A DNA stretch of 64,000 nucleotides, from the NCBI RefSeq assembly GCF_004331385.1, contig NZ_SJON01000009.1, forward strand, positions 1 through 64,000. Direction: 5' to 3'. Position numbers and translations under genes: made by a program. Shown here one piece after another: positions 26,169-34,406 of the stretch. The stretch's first letter is position 1. Each line of letters opens with the position of its first letter. The notes beneath the pieces were generated by a model, which made no database searches, had not been told where the DNA came from, and saw only the letters and a program-made list of their open reading frames with translations. The DNA is from Enterobacter quasihormaechei. GTDB lineage: Bacteria; Pseudomonadota; Gammaproteobacteria; Enterobacterales; Enterobacteriaceae.

Positions 26169-26606
26169 ATGTGGCAAACGGTTTCTCACTGGCCTTGGCC
26201 AACGATCTGGTCGGCAGTGTCTGCAATATTTACAGCCGCGGCGGTGTTAGTGGCTGGTTTTGCATTACGTGTTTGGAGGCAACAAGAAGCATTAAAGGCA
26301 AAAATGGCTTTAAAAATGGCTGTTGCTGATTATGCGAATGCTCTTTCTCAGTTGCCTGTAAATCTTGCGACACCACAAATTCGTATAGAAAAGAGATCAG
26401 ATTTGCGGGATTTGCGCCATAAATTAAATGCTATCAATAATGCATTTTTGGTGTGCGAGCATATGTTAGAAAGTTACCCTCGTGTTATCAGTTGCTGCCG
26501 TTCTTTGCCTGAGACACACAAACAATACGTGAGAGGGTTAGATAACAATATTCAGGCGAAATATTATTGTCACCTTCTACTGTCTCAACAATTTGTTTTC
26601 AAATAA
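26169..26606 (+). CDS. Small membrane-anchored cargo protein of unknown function
   Basis: AAGGAGG lies 6 bases before ATG 26169. The 145-residue protein has one N-terminal membrane helix (residues about 12-32, TIWSAVSAIFTAAAVLVAGF) followed by a helical cytoplasmic part. The layout resembles a shorter version of the protein at 24210-25004, though I see no clear sequence identity. It lies after the lysis genes, where lambdoid phages often carry small cargo genes. The gap 26607-26880 holds only a hairpin (GAAGC...GCTTC near 26729-26750) with no gene. Confidence 0.6.
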   Translation: MWQTVSHWPWPTIWSAVSAIFTAAAVLVAGFALRVWRQQEALKAKMALKMAVADYANALSQLPVNLATPQIRIEKRSDLRDLRHKLNAINNAFLVCEHMLESYPRVISCCRSLPETHKQYVRGLDNNIQAKYYCHLLLSQQFVFK

Positions 26607-26880
26607 AAGTCGAGTTTTATCGGCTCTGCTTTATAACATCTCTAACATAGGTGTTGCGTGGCGGATTTACATCATCAATTCCCCAGCACTTTCCTAAATC
26701 ATCGAGCAATCTTATTAGGCATTACAGAAGCTCCTCGTGAGGGGCTTCGATAATGTTTATCTAAAATAACGGATAAACGCGGCGATATACTTTGCTGAGG
26801 ATATAAAGCTGCTGATGGTTCCCTACCGCGCACCCTGCGCACGACCGCCAGCGGCTTTCATCTAGTGAGAACGGAGCTGT

Positions 26881-26950
26881 ATGAACGATAAACTGAAAAT
26901 CGTATATCGCCCGTTAAAGGAACTAACGCCATATGCGCGAAATGCCCGAA
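26881..26950 (+). pseudogene. 5' fragment of a ParB-like phage methylase gene
   Basis: Only MNDKLKIVYRPLKELTPYAR plus three residues of the original frame are left. VYRPLKELTPYARNAR is the usual start of phage ParB-domain or ParB-methylase proteins found near terminase genes. The frame then enters coat-gene sequence out of phase, so a deletion ends it near 26950. Confidence 0.6.
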
Positions 26951-26951
26951 G

Positions 26952-27281
26952 CCGGTTCTTGTCACTGACTCAATGGATGTTGATGCCATTCTGGGTCTGG
27001 TTCAGGGCGCGGTGTATGTCACCGAGTCACAGGTTCCGGGGTTCCGTTCCTACGACATCAACAATCAGGAAAACCTTGCAGTAGGCTTCCGCGCAGAAGG
27101 TACGGTGAATGTTGAGCTTCTCGGCTACAGCTGGGATGAATCGAAAGGCGATAAAAACCCGAGCCTGGAAAAAATCGGCACGGAAGGTAACTGGAAAAAA
27201 CATTTCACCTCCAACAAATCCACTGCGGGCGTGCTGATCAAACTCACTGGCACCGAAACTGTAGAACAGCCCGTAAAGTAA
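26952..27281 (+). pseudogene. 3' fragment of a phage major coat protein gene
   Basis: The frame from about 26952 encodes PVLVTDSMDVDAILGLVQGA, then ENLAVGFRAEGTVNVELLGY and a C-terminal TAGVLIKLTGTETVEQPVK. This looks like the last third of a lambdoid coat or head protein. The 5' part, and all of terminase and portal, were removed by the deletion that fused it to the ParB-like start. The stop TAA (27279-27281) is preceded by A_AAG, and an Ig-like domain is open in the -1 frame from there. Confidence 0.6.
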
Positions 27282-27559
27282 GCCTGTCAGCGGATAAAAC
27301 CTCCGTCACCGCTGACGGTACAGATTCCGTAACCTTCTCCGTCAAAGTCACCAAAGATGATGCGCCCGTTTCGGGTGCGGCTATCTCCTGGGTGACGTCT
27401 GGCGGGGTGCTCAGTTCGGAATCAACTTTGACGGGCTCTGCTGGTGGCTCAACGGTAAAACTGACCTCAGAAGAGGCCGGAGAATTTACCGTGACCGCCA
27501 CGGTTGATGGCGTGGGCGTCACGTCAGAAAAAATTACCTTTGCACCAGCAGGTGCGTAA
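27278..27559 (+). CDS. Ig-like (Big) domain in the -1 frame of the coat gene
   Basis: Directly at the coat stop, the -1 frame reads VSLSADKTSVTADGTDSVTF and continues through VTKDDAPVSGAAISW and SEEAGEFTVTATVDGVGVTS to a stop at 27557-27559. This is a bacterial Ig-like domain. The frame has no ATG or ribosome site at its beginning, so it is most likely reached by a -1 shift on A_AAG at 27275-27278 just before TAA. Ig-like domains attached to head or tail proteins by frameshift are known in phages. Since the coat gene is truncated, the unit is a relic. Confidence 0.65.
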   Translation, partial: VSLSADKTSVTADGTDSVTFSVKVTKDDAPVSGAAISWVTSGGVLSSESTLTGSAGGSTVKLTSEEAGEFTVTATVDGVGVTSEKITFAPAGA

Positions 27560-27598
27560 TCAACAGGGGGCTTGTCCCCCTTAATTTTTTGGTGAGAC

Positions 27599-28081
27599 AT
27601 GATTGATACCAATATCACCTCTCCTAATTTCAACAGCTACGCCAGCGAAGCCGATTTACAGAAATATGCCAGCGCTCGAGATCTGATGTTGCTGGAAAAT
27701 CTCCCCGCGATACTCCTCAAAGCAATGGATTATCTGGAAGGCCTTAGCTGGTACGGCATCCGCGCCAGCCCGTCACAGCCTCTGTGCTGGCCCCGTCTCG
27801 ATATCGAATTTGACGGTCATCCGTTTCCGTCAGATCAGATTCCCCGTCAGGTTATTACCGCCCAGTGCATGCTGGCGGTTGAAGCGGTTGACGGTGAGCT
27901 GCTCGGTTCATCCCGTGAGGCTGCGGTGAAAACTGAGCGAGTGGAAGGGGCTGTGACGATGACTTACGCCGTAGCTGAAGGTGAGGCCTTCATTCCGTCT
28001 TATCCAGCCGTTGACGCGCTTCTGGCGGCGTTAATGGGCGGGCGTGGGTTTGCCATTAACACATTCTCGGAGCGTGGATAA
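27599..28081 (+). CDS. Phage head completion protein, DnaT-like/P22 gp4 type
   Basis: The 160-residue protein contains YASARDLMLLENLPAILLKA, PSQPLCWPR and IPRQVITAQCMLAVEA, the pattern of the phage family annotated as DnaT-like ssDNA-binding or head-tail connector protein. It normally follows the coat gene. The start at 27599 has GGTGAGAC upstream; the stop overlaps the next gene by TAATG. Confidence 0.7.
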   Translation: MIDTNITSPNFNSYASEADLQKYASARDLMLLENLPAILLKAMDYLEGLSWYGIRASPSQPLCWPRLDIEFDGHPFPSDQIPRQVITAQCMLAVEAVDGELLGSSREAAVKTERVEGAVTMTYAVAEGEAFIPSYPAVDALLAALMGGRGFAINTFSERG

Positions 28082-28476
28082 TGCCGATTAATTATCAGCG
28101 TATGCAGCAACGCTCTGACAGGCTGTTACGTCAGAACGGCGCAGAGTATCAGGTTACACGGAAAGGCAGTATTTCTGTCGTCGGAGGCGTTGAGTATCAG
28201 ACCGACGACATGAGGTTTTCTGCGTGGGGCGTCAAAACCGAGTACAACCCTGATGAAATTGACGGAACGGTTATTCAGCGGGGCGACGTAAAAATCGTTT
28301 TCACGTCAGAAAAAGTTATTGAGGTTGGCGATCTGGTTAACGTGGACGGCAAACAACACAGGGTTATTAAACCTAATCCGGTTAGCCCTGTCATAGCTCT
28401 CCAGCGAACCACACAATGCCAGGCAGGCATCACGTCTGGATACGGGGTCATCCTTTCCAAATCCATCACAAAGTAG
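28081..28476 (+). CDS. Phage head-neck protein, C-terminus replaced
   Basis: The product of 131 residues is recognisable as a small lambdoid neck or head-closure protein (QRMQQRSDRLLRQNGAEY, GDVKIVFTSEKVIEVGDLVN). After VSPVIALQRTTQ the sequence becomes unlike the family, and normal downstream tail genes are absent. A deletion joint near 28410-28430 is likely. Expression and use without particles are doubtful. Confidence 0.55.
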   Translation: MPINYQRMQQRSDRLLRQNGAEYQVTRKGSISVVGGVEYQTDDMRFSAWGVKTEYNPDEIDGTVIQRGDVKIVFTSEKVIEVGDLVNVDGKQHRVIKPNPVSPVIALQRTTQCQAGITSGYGVILSKSITK

Positions 28477-28946
28477 TTGAAGGACTGCAGCGCACATCGT
28501 CATATCGGCTTCCATGGCTTCCTTCCCTGGGCTTTCCGTGCCTAAGTGAAAATGTATGGAAGCATAACCATTCTAAATGAAAGGTTAATGGAAGGTTTAG
28601 CGGGGGCAAGTCTTATACATTAAGTGGGAAAACAAAATTATTTAAGCACAAATTAACGGTATGGTTTACCTTAAAGTATTGAAAAATCAATCACAAATAT
28701 ATCCGTGACAATCCCTTGTTTCGTACCTATAAAGAAAATACCCACCAAGGAAATGGTGCGTATTTTCAAGGTTTTTCCTCAGTTCTTACGGGGCTTGGCT
28801 GATGTCGGCAGGCTCCCGGATTTTTGCTTTGCAACCGCAAAAATTTACAAATCAAAATTTCCTACTGTGGCGCGATGTTATAAACGAAGCGGCGAAATAC
28901 CAATCAAACAAAAAAGTATCGGCTTGATCTGTTCGCTTGCAAAAAC
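28477..28946. other. Gap without a supported gene; contains one hairpin
   Basis: No credible coding frame. GAAAATAC (28735-28742) and GTATTTTC (28761-28768) form a perfect 8-bp stem with inner CCACC/GGTG pairing; a T-rich piece follows. The 88-codon frame at 28705-28971 runs through this hairpin and the LexA box and has no ribosome site. Confidence 0.5.
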
Positions 28947-28966
28947 TACTGTATATAAAAACAGTA
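28947..28966 (+). promoter_or_regulatory. LexA (SOS) box of umuDC
   Basis: TACTGTATATAAAAACAGTA is very close to the ideal LexA operator TACTGTATATATATACAGTA. It ends 15 bases before the umuD start. Confidence 0.93.
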
Positions 28967-28981
28967 TTTGAGGTGTATGCA

Positions 28982-29401
28982 ATGGAATTCATCAGGCCAA
29001 CAGAACTGCGAGAAATTATCGCTCTTCCGCTTTTCAGCGACTTAGTACAGTGTGGTTTCCCGAGCCCAGCTGCTGACTACGTTGAACAGCGTATCGATCT
29101 CAATGAGTTACTAGTGTCCCACCCAAGCTCGACGTATTTCGTCAAGGCTGCAGGCGACTCGATGATTGAGGCAGGGATCAGCGACGGCGATCTGCTTGTG
29201 GTGGACAGCTCTCGGAATGCTGCGCATGGTGATATCGTTATCGCCGCGGTAGAAGGGGAGTTTACAGTTAAGCGCCTGCAGCTACGCCCGACCGTCCAGC
29301 TCATTCCAATGAATAGCGCGTACTCACCGATAATTGTCGGCAGCGAGGACACGCTCGACGTGTTCGGTGTTGTGACTTTTATCGTTAAATCGGCGAGTTG
29401 A
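28982..29401 (+). CDS. umuD: UmuD, processed subunit of DNA polymerase V
   Basis: 139 residues, the family length. The cleavage site Cys24-Gly25 (LVQCGFPSP), catalytic Ser60 (AAGDSMI) and Lys97 (FTVKRL) are all present, so RecA-stimulated self-cleavage to UmuD' should work. The start ATG 28982 follows GAGG. It is the first gene of an SOS-controlled pair with umuC. Sited in the accessory right arm of the prophage, next to a HEPN-like gene and yedK. Confidence 0.96.
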   Translation: MEFIRPTELREIIALPLFSDLVQCGFPSPAADYVEQRIDLNELLVSHPSSTYFVKAAGDSMIEAGISDGDLLVVDSSRNAAHGDIVIAAVEGEFTVKRLQLRPTVQLIPMNSAYSPIIVGSEDTLDVFGVVTFIVKSAS

Positions 29402-29403
29402 GT

Positions 29404-30672
29404 ATGTTTGCGCTCTGTGACGTGAATTCGTTCTACGCATCATGCGAGACGGTGTTTCGTCCCGATTTGAAAGGGCGGCCAGTGGTTGTTCTCTCGAATA
29501 ACGATGGCTGTGTAATCGCACGAAGCGCCGAGGCCAAGGCCGCTGGAATTACAATGGGGGAGCCTTTCTTCAAGCAAAAGGATCTTTTCCGGCGCGCAGG
29601 CGTTGTTTGCTTCAGCAGCAACTACGAGCTTTATGCTGACATGTCGAACCGGGTCATGACCACGCTAGAGGAGATGAGTCCTCGCGTGGAAATTTATAGT
29701 ATTGATGAAGCCTTTTGCGATCTTACAGGAGTACGTAACTGCCGGGACCTGACAGAGTTTGGCAAAGAGATCCGAGCGACAGTCCTGAAGCGCACACACC
29801 TTACAGTCGGGGTTGGAATTGCTCAGACAAAAACCCTCGCTAAGCTGGCAAATCACGCAGCCAAGAAATGGCAGAGACAGACGGGCGGAGTTGTTGATTT
29901 GTCCAATATCGATCGCCAGCGTCGGCTATTGGCTATCGTTCCTGTGGAGGATGTATGGGGCGTCGGCAGACGTATCAGTAAGAAGCTGAACGCCATGGGC
30001 ATCAAAACTGCGCTGGACCTTTCGGAGCAGAGTACGTGGATAATTAGAAAGCACTTTAACGTGGTACTCGAGCGAACGGTCAGGGAGCTGCGCGGCGAGC
30101 CATGTCTCGATCTGGAAGAGTTTGCACCAGCAAAGCAGGAAATTGTCTGTAGCAGATCGTTCGGTGAACGCGTTACCGAGTACGAACAGATGCGCCAAGC
30201 CATCTGCAGCTATGCCGCCCGCGGCGCCGAGAAGCTACGCGGTGAACATCAATACTGCCGTTACATATCGGCGTTCGTGAAAACCTCTCCGTTTGCGCTT
30301 AACGAGCCATATTACGGGAACAGTGCGTCCATGAAGCTTCTTACCCCCACTCAGGACTCCCGAGACATCATTAACGCTGCAGTAACGTGCCTGGACAAAA
30401 TCTGGAAGGACGGCCACCGCTATCAAAAGGCTGGAATCATGCTGGGAGATTTTTTCAGCCAAGGGGTCGCCCAGCTCAATTTGTTCGACGAGAACGCGCC
30501 GCGTGCCGGTAGCGAAAGGTTAATGGAAGTGCTCGATCACCTGAACGCGAAAGATGGGAAAGGCACGCTCTACTTTGCCGGACAGGGCATTCATCAGCAA
30601 TGGCAGATGAAGCGTGAAATGCTTTCGCCGCGATATACAACTCGGTTTTCAGATATCCTCCGGGTTAGATAG
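29404..30672 (+). CDS. umuC: UmuC, catalytic subunit of DNA polymerase V
   Basis: 422 residues from ATG 29404, equal to E. coli UmuC. Y-family polymerase motifs are [17 protein letters not shown] (metal-binding Asp), [12 protein letters not shown] (catalytic DE) and [20 protein letters not shown]. The C-terminal AQLNLFDE carries a beta-clamp-binding motif. It performs error-prone translesion synthesis after DNA damage. The start is 2 bases after the umuD stop; the TTG at 29398 is not needed. Confidence 0.96.
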   Translation: MFALCDVNSFYASCETVFRPDLKGRPVVVLSNNDGCVIARSAEAKAAGITMGEPFFKQKDLFRRAGVVCFSSNYELYADMSNRVMTTLEEMSPRVEIYSIDEAFCDLTGVRNCRDLTEFGKEIRATVLKRTHLTVGVGIAQTKTLAKLANHAAKKWQRQTGGVVDLSNIDRQRRLLAIVPVEDVWGVGRRISKKLNAMGIKTALDLSEQSTWIIRKHFNVVLERTVRELRGEPCLDLEEFAPAKQEIVCSRSFGERVTEYEQMRQAICSYAARGAEKLRGEHQYCRYISAFVKTSPFALNEPYYGNSASMKLLTPTQDSRDIINAAVTCLDKIWKDGHRYQKAGIMLGDFFSQGVAQLNLFDENAPRAGSERLMEVLDHLNAKDGKGTLYFAGQGIHQQWQMKREMLSPRYTTRFSDILRVR

Positions 30673-30736
30673 AGGATTTGAAAATAAAATCCCCGTCGTA
30701 ATATAAACTAATCTCGAAAATTAAAGCCCTATTTTG

Positions 30737-31681
30737 TTAAAATAAATTTATCTGTTCATTCCAAACTAATTTACCGCTATCAATTAAAGGGCATTGAAGT
30801 TCGTTAACTGTGAATGTAGGATATTGGACCGTTTTAAAGATGCTAGAAAAGTCTGACTGCATAGGGCTATTAAAGATTTCTTTCCCATACTGTGCTTCGA
30901 GCAATATATGTAAGGCTGAAACGGCATTTATTGCTGATTTAAGTGTCGCCTTGTGTTTATTAGCTCCACGATTGTGCTTGACTGCATTATATGAATCATA
31001 CCATGCTAAGCTGGTGGTTGGTTTTGAAGGATCCCATTCTTTAAATGGGCTCCAGTTTTCTAAGTCTGGATAGAAAGATAATGTGGTTAAATATTTATTT
31101 AATTTTAATATGTCTAGTGTTTTAACATAGTCTTTTGTAGTGTATCTGTTATTGATGTTCTCGTAATTATTATCTACAAGGAGATTTTGCAAGAGGTATT
31201 CTACTTCAGTGCAGGCAAGAATCAATATTTCACGAATTTTACTACCATAGCAATTTAGGTTTTCAGTGTCAGGGTCAATGTAATTGAATAACTCATTTAA
31301 TGAGTTGCAAATATTATTGAAGGTTATTATTTCGTCAAGTATTTGTTTGCCAATGGCTTGTTGTGAAAATAAGGCAGGCTCCCCTTTATTTATTCTTGAG
31401 AAGTACTCGCCCGGTTTGTTTTTTCTAGCTATGTTAATGACAACTGGTCGGAATTCACATCGGTCATAGATTTGGTGCCATGAAAAGTAACCTATAGCGT
31501 TAGCTATTTCTTCATTCTCTTGATGCTCGGGGAAATTTTCTTTATAGTTTTCCTGACCACGAACCCAATGACTCCAATTACAATAATGTATTTTCGAAAA
31601 CATACCGCTATCTATATATATAGCAGTCTTCTTCATCTCTTTGAAAGAAACCAAATACATTTCCTTGAAGTTCAAAAACAT
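30737..31681 (-). CDS. HEPN-like protein of unknown function
   Basis: The protein has up to 314 residues; Met codons at residues 8 and 16 leave the start open (MKKTAIYIDSGMF at 31636 is attractive). The C-terminal half contains ILILACTEVEYLLQNLL and, near residue 235, WYDSYNAVKHNRG followed by a long helix (SAINAVSALHILLEAQYG). This pairing is typical of HEPN-superfamily helical domains, many of which are RNases or stress proteins. The strict R-x4-6-H catalytic motif is not clearly present. AT-rich, with no partner toxin or antitoxin gene visible. Probably phage cargo. Confidence 0.6.
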   Translation of the reverse strand: MFLNFKEMYLVSFKEMKKTAIYIDSGMFSKIHYCNWSHWVRGQENYKENFPEHQENEEIANAIGYFSWHQIYDRCEFRPVVINIARKNKPGEYFSRINKGEPALFSQQAIGKQILDEIITFNNICNSLNELFNYIDPDTENLNCYGSKIREILILACTEVEYLLQNLLVDNNYENINNRYTTKDYVKTLDILKLNKYLTTLSFYPDLENWSPFKEWDPSKPTTSLAWYDSYNAVKHNRGANKHKATLKSAINAVSALHILLEAQYGKEIFNSPMQSDFSSIFKTVQYPTFTVNELQCPLIDSGKLVWNEQINLF

Positions 31682-31822
31682 AACTTTCCATATAGAATTC
31701 CTTTAAGCATTAAAATATCTAAATTTTTATGAGTTCTCAATCTAAATACAATATGTTAATTACTGTTTACACGCAATTCTCAGGTGGAAAGGTGTTATAA
31801 TACTATGGTTTTACGTTTTCAA

Positions 31823-32476
31823 TTATTTTTTTTCTTGGTTTTTCACATTACCCACGGCGCGCGACACAGCGTGCCAGATAAACTTTTCGACTGGTACAGC
31901 GCCGTCGGCCGCTATCTCATCAGCTTCTTTACCACCTATATCCTGTCGCATCCACTCACGGGCCGCTTCTGGTGACAAAACTAGTGGCCGGCGGTCGTGA
32001 ATGTCGACTAAACCTTTGTCGGCAGCAGATGTCACGATTAGAAAACCTTCTGCTTCATCGCCGCGTTCGAACGGGGTACTGCCGATCGCCGCCATAAATA
32101 TCGGCTGGCCGTCGGCACGGTGAATGAAGTAAGGCTGTTTCTTGTCGCCTTCCTTCTTCCATTCGAACCATCCGTCCGCAAAACAGATCCCCCGGCCATG
32201 CTGCCAGAGAAGCTTAAACATTCGGCTGGTGGCCGCGGTCTCTACGCGCGCGTTAATTAGTGGCGGCTTATCCCACCACCCGGGGGCATAGCCCCAGAAC
32301 ACCGGATCGAGGTGCAGTTGTTCGTCGCGTTCGCTCAACAGCAGAACTTTGGTGCCAGGCGCGACGTTGTACCGGCCAATTGGTTCCGGGTCGTATGCGA
32401 TGTCGCGATCGGCTTCATCGGCCAGGTAAGCAAGATATTCTTCACGGGTTTGGGCTTGTGCAAAACGTCCACACAT
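31823..32476 (-). CDS. yedK: SRAP-domain abasic-site protein YedK (HMCES)
   Basis: The 217-residue protein starts MCGRFAQ; after Met removal Cys2 forms a thiazolidine link with abasic sites in single-stranded DNA. Other conserved pieces are GRYNVAPGT, WGYAPGWW, NARVET, FADGWFEWKK and WHAVSRAVGNVKN, which supplies active-site Asn, Glu and His. GGAGG precedes the start. It shields abasic sites during replication, so with umuDC it forms a DNA-damage-tolerance group at the prophage end. Whether it came with the phage is not certain, but it lies inside the repeat-bounded element. Confidence 0.93.
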   Translation of the reverse strand: MCGRFAQAQTREEYLAYLADEADRDIAYDPEPIGRYNVAPGTKVLLLSERDEQLHLDPVFWGYAPGWWDKPPLINARVETAATSRMFKLLWQHGRGICFADGWFEWKKEGDKKQPYFIHRADGQPIFMAAIGSTPFERGDEAEGFLIVTSAADKGLVDIHDRRPLVLSPEAAREWMRQDIGGKEADEIAADGAVPVEKFIWHAVSRAVGNVKNQEKK

Positions 32477-32639
32477 AGAAACCTCCAGTCAGTCAGACTG
32501 AAAGTATAGGGCAGGGAGAAAAGTAGCGCGCGCTGGTTAATTCTTACAAACGGATTCGGGGTGATTATGCTGATCAGCTTGAGATGCGTAAAGCGGCGTA
32601 TTTCGAAACTGGAAGGAGCTACGCAAAAGCGTGAATTTT

Positions 32640-32693
32640 GGGGGCAAATTTGGGGGCAAAATACTTTCTGGGGGCAATTTGGGGGCAGTAGAA
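32640..32693 (+). repeat. Four GGGGGCA direct repeats near the right attachment site
   Basis: TTGGGGGCAA-like units occur at about 32637-32645, 32650-32659, 32669-32677 and 32679-32687. A fifth copy (ATTGGGGGCAAAC) lies at the left end inside the integrase 3' end near 15983-15994. Short repeats on both sides of an attachment core are typical of arm-type integrase sites; that role is inferred. The rest of 32477-32764 shows no gene. Confidence 0.45.
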
Positions 32694-32764
32694 AGTCCTT
32701 TTATGTCCGATAGTGCCTTTTGAGCATATCGAGTAAATGTCTGAAAACCATATAAAAGTTAATG

Positions 32765-32808
32765 TTTACATAAAGTTGCTTTAAAAGATACAATACCCCC
32801 CTATAGTA
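32765..32808 (+). promoter_or_regulatory. Phage-supplied frmR promoter with FrmR operator
   Basis: TTTACA (32765-32770), 18-base spacer, TACAAT (32789-32794), then the operator ATACCCCCCTATAGTA extended by T. The -35 and -10 lie on the phage side of the att core, yet match the layout of the displaced host promoter at 15872-15901. FrmR should bind the C-tract operator and release it when formaldehyde modifies the protein. Confidence 0.65.
32793..32808 (+). repeat. attR core, identical to attL core
   Basis: ATACCCCCCTATAGTA, the same 16 bases as 15900-15915, ending 12 bases before the frmR start codon. Confidence 0.75.
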
Positions 32809-32820
32809 TCAGGAGGGCGT

Positions 32821-34247
<1,427 letters not shown>

Positions 34248-34253
34248 TTATTC

Positions 34254-34283
34254 TGCCAGCGGTTTTTGCCGCTGGCATTTCTT
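34254..34283 (+). terminator. Terminator of the frmRA operon
   Basis: TGCCAGCGG / CCGCTGGCA with a 6-base loop (34254-34277) followed by TTTCTT. Confidence 0.85.
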
Positions 34284-34327
34284 CCCCAATCTTTTCTAAA
34301 GTGTGACCTGTCTGGCGCTTTTAGGCG

Positions 34328-34354
34328 TAATTTTATCCCCGTCCGTGCCGATGA
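34328..34354 (+). promoter_or_regulatory. FliA (sigma-28) promoter of the chemoreceptor gene
   Basis: TAATTTTA, 11-base spacer, GCCGATGA. The FliA consensus is TAAAGTTT-N11-GCCGATAA, so the spacer is exact and the -10 differs at one base. It lies 53 bases before the chemoreceptor start. Confidence 0.8.
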
Positions 34355-34406
34355 CTCTTTTACAGGCGTGTTTTTACGCATCTTACCTATAAGAGAGTCG
34401 ACGGTC

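Larger units (their letters stand above)
15900..32808. mobile_element. Defective lambdoid prophage, about 16.9 kb, in the frmR operator
   Basis: The 16-bp direct repeat ATACCCCCCTATAGTA at 15900-15915 and 32793-32808 bounds a block of phage genes in lambdoid order: int remnant, YdaT-like remnant, O-like and DnaC-like replication genes, DUF1367, DUF1364, Q, cargo, holin, endolysin, head gene fragments, then umuDC, a HEPN-like gene and yedK. Missing are the integrase N-terminus, repressor, cro, recombination genes, terminase, portal, most of the coat gene and all tail genes. At least three internal deletion joints are visible (about 16.70, 26.95 and 28.45 kb). The element cannot make particles and probably cannot excise. 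Cargo genes are AT-rich compared with host genes. Confidence 0.88.

Noticed and set aside
28306-28515. Minus-strand frame with MTMCAAVLQLLCDGFGKDD
   Set aside because: It looks slightly protein-like and may be a remnant brought in at the deletion joint near 28420, but no family was recognised and there is no downstream gene.
28705-28971. 88-codon plus-strand frame before umuD
   Set aside because: No ribosome site, and it crosses a hairpin and the LexA box.
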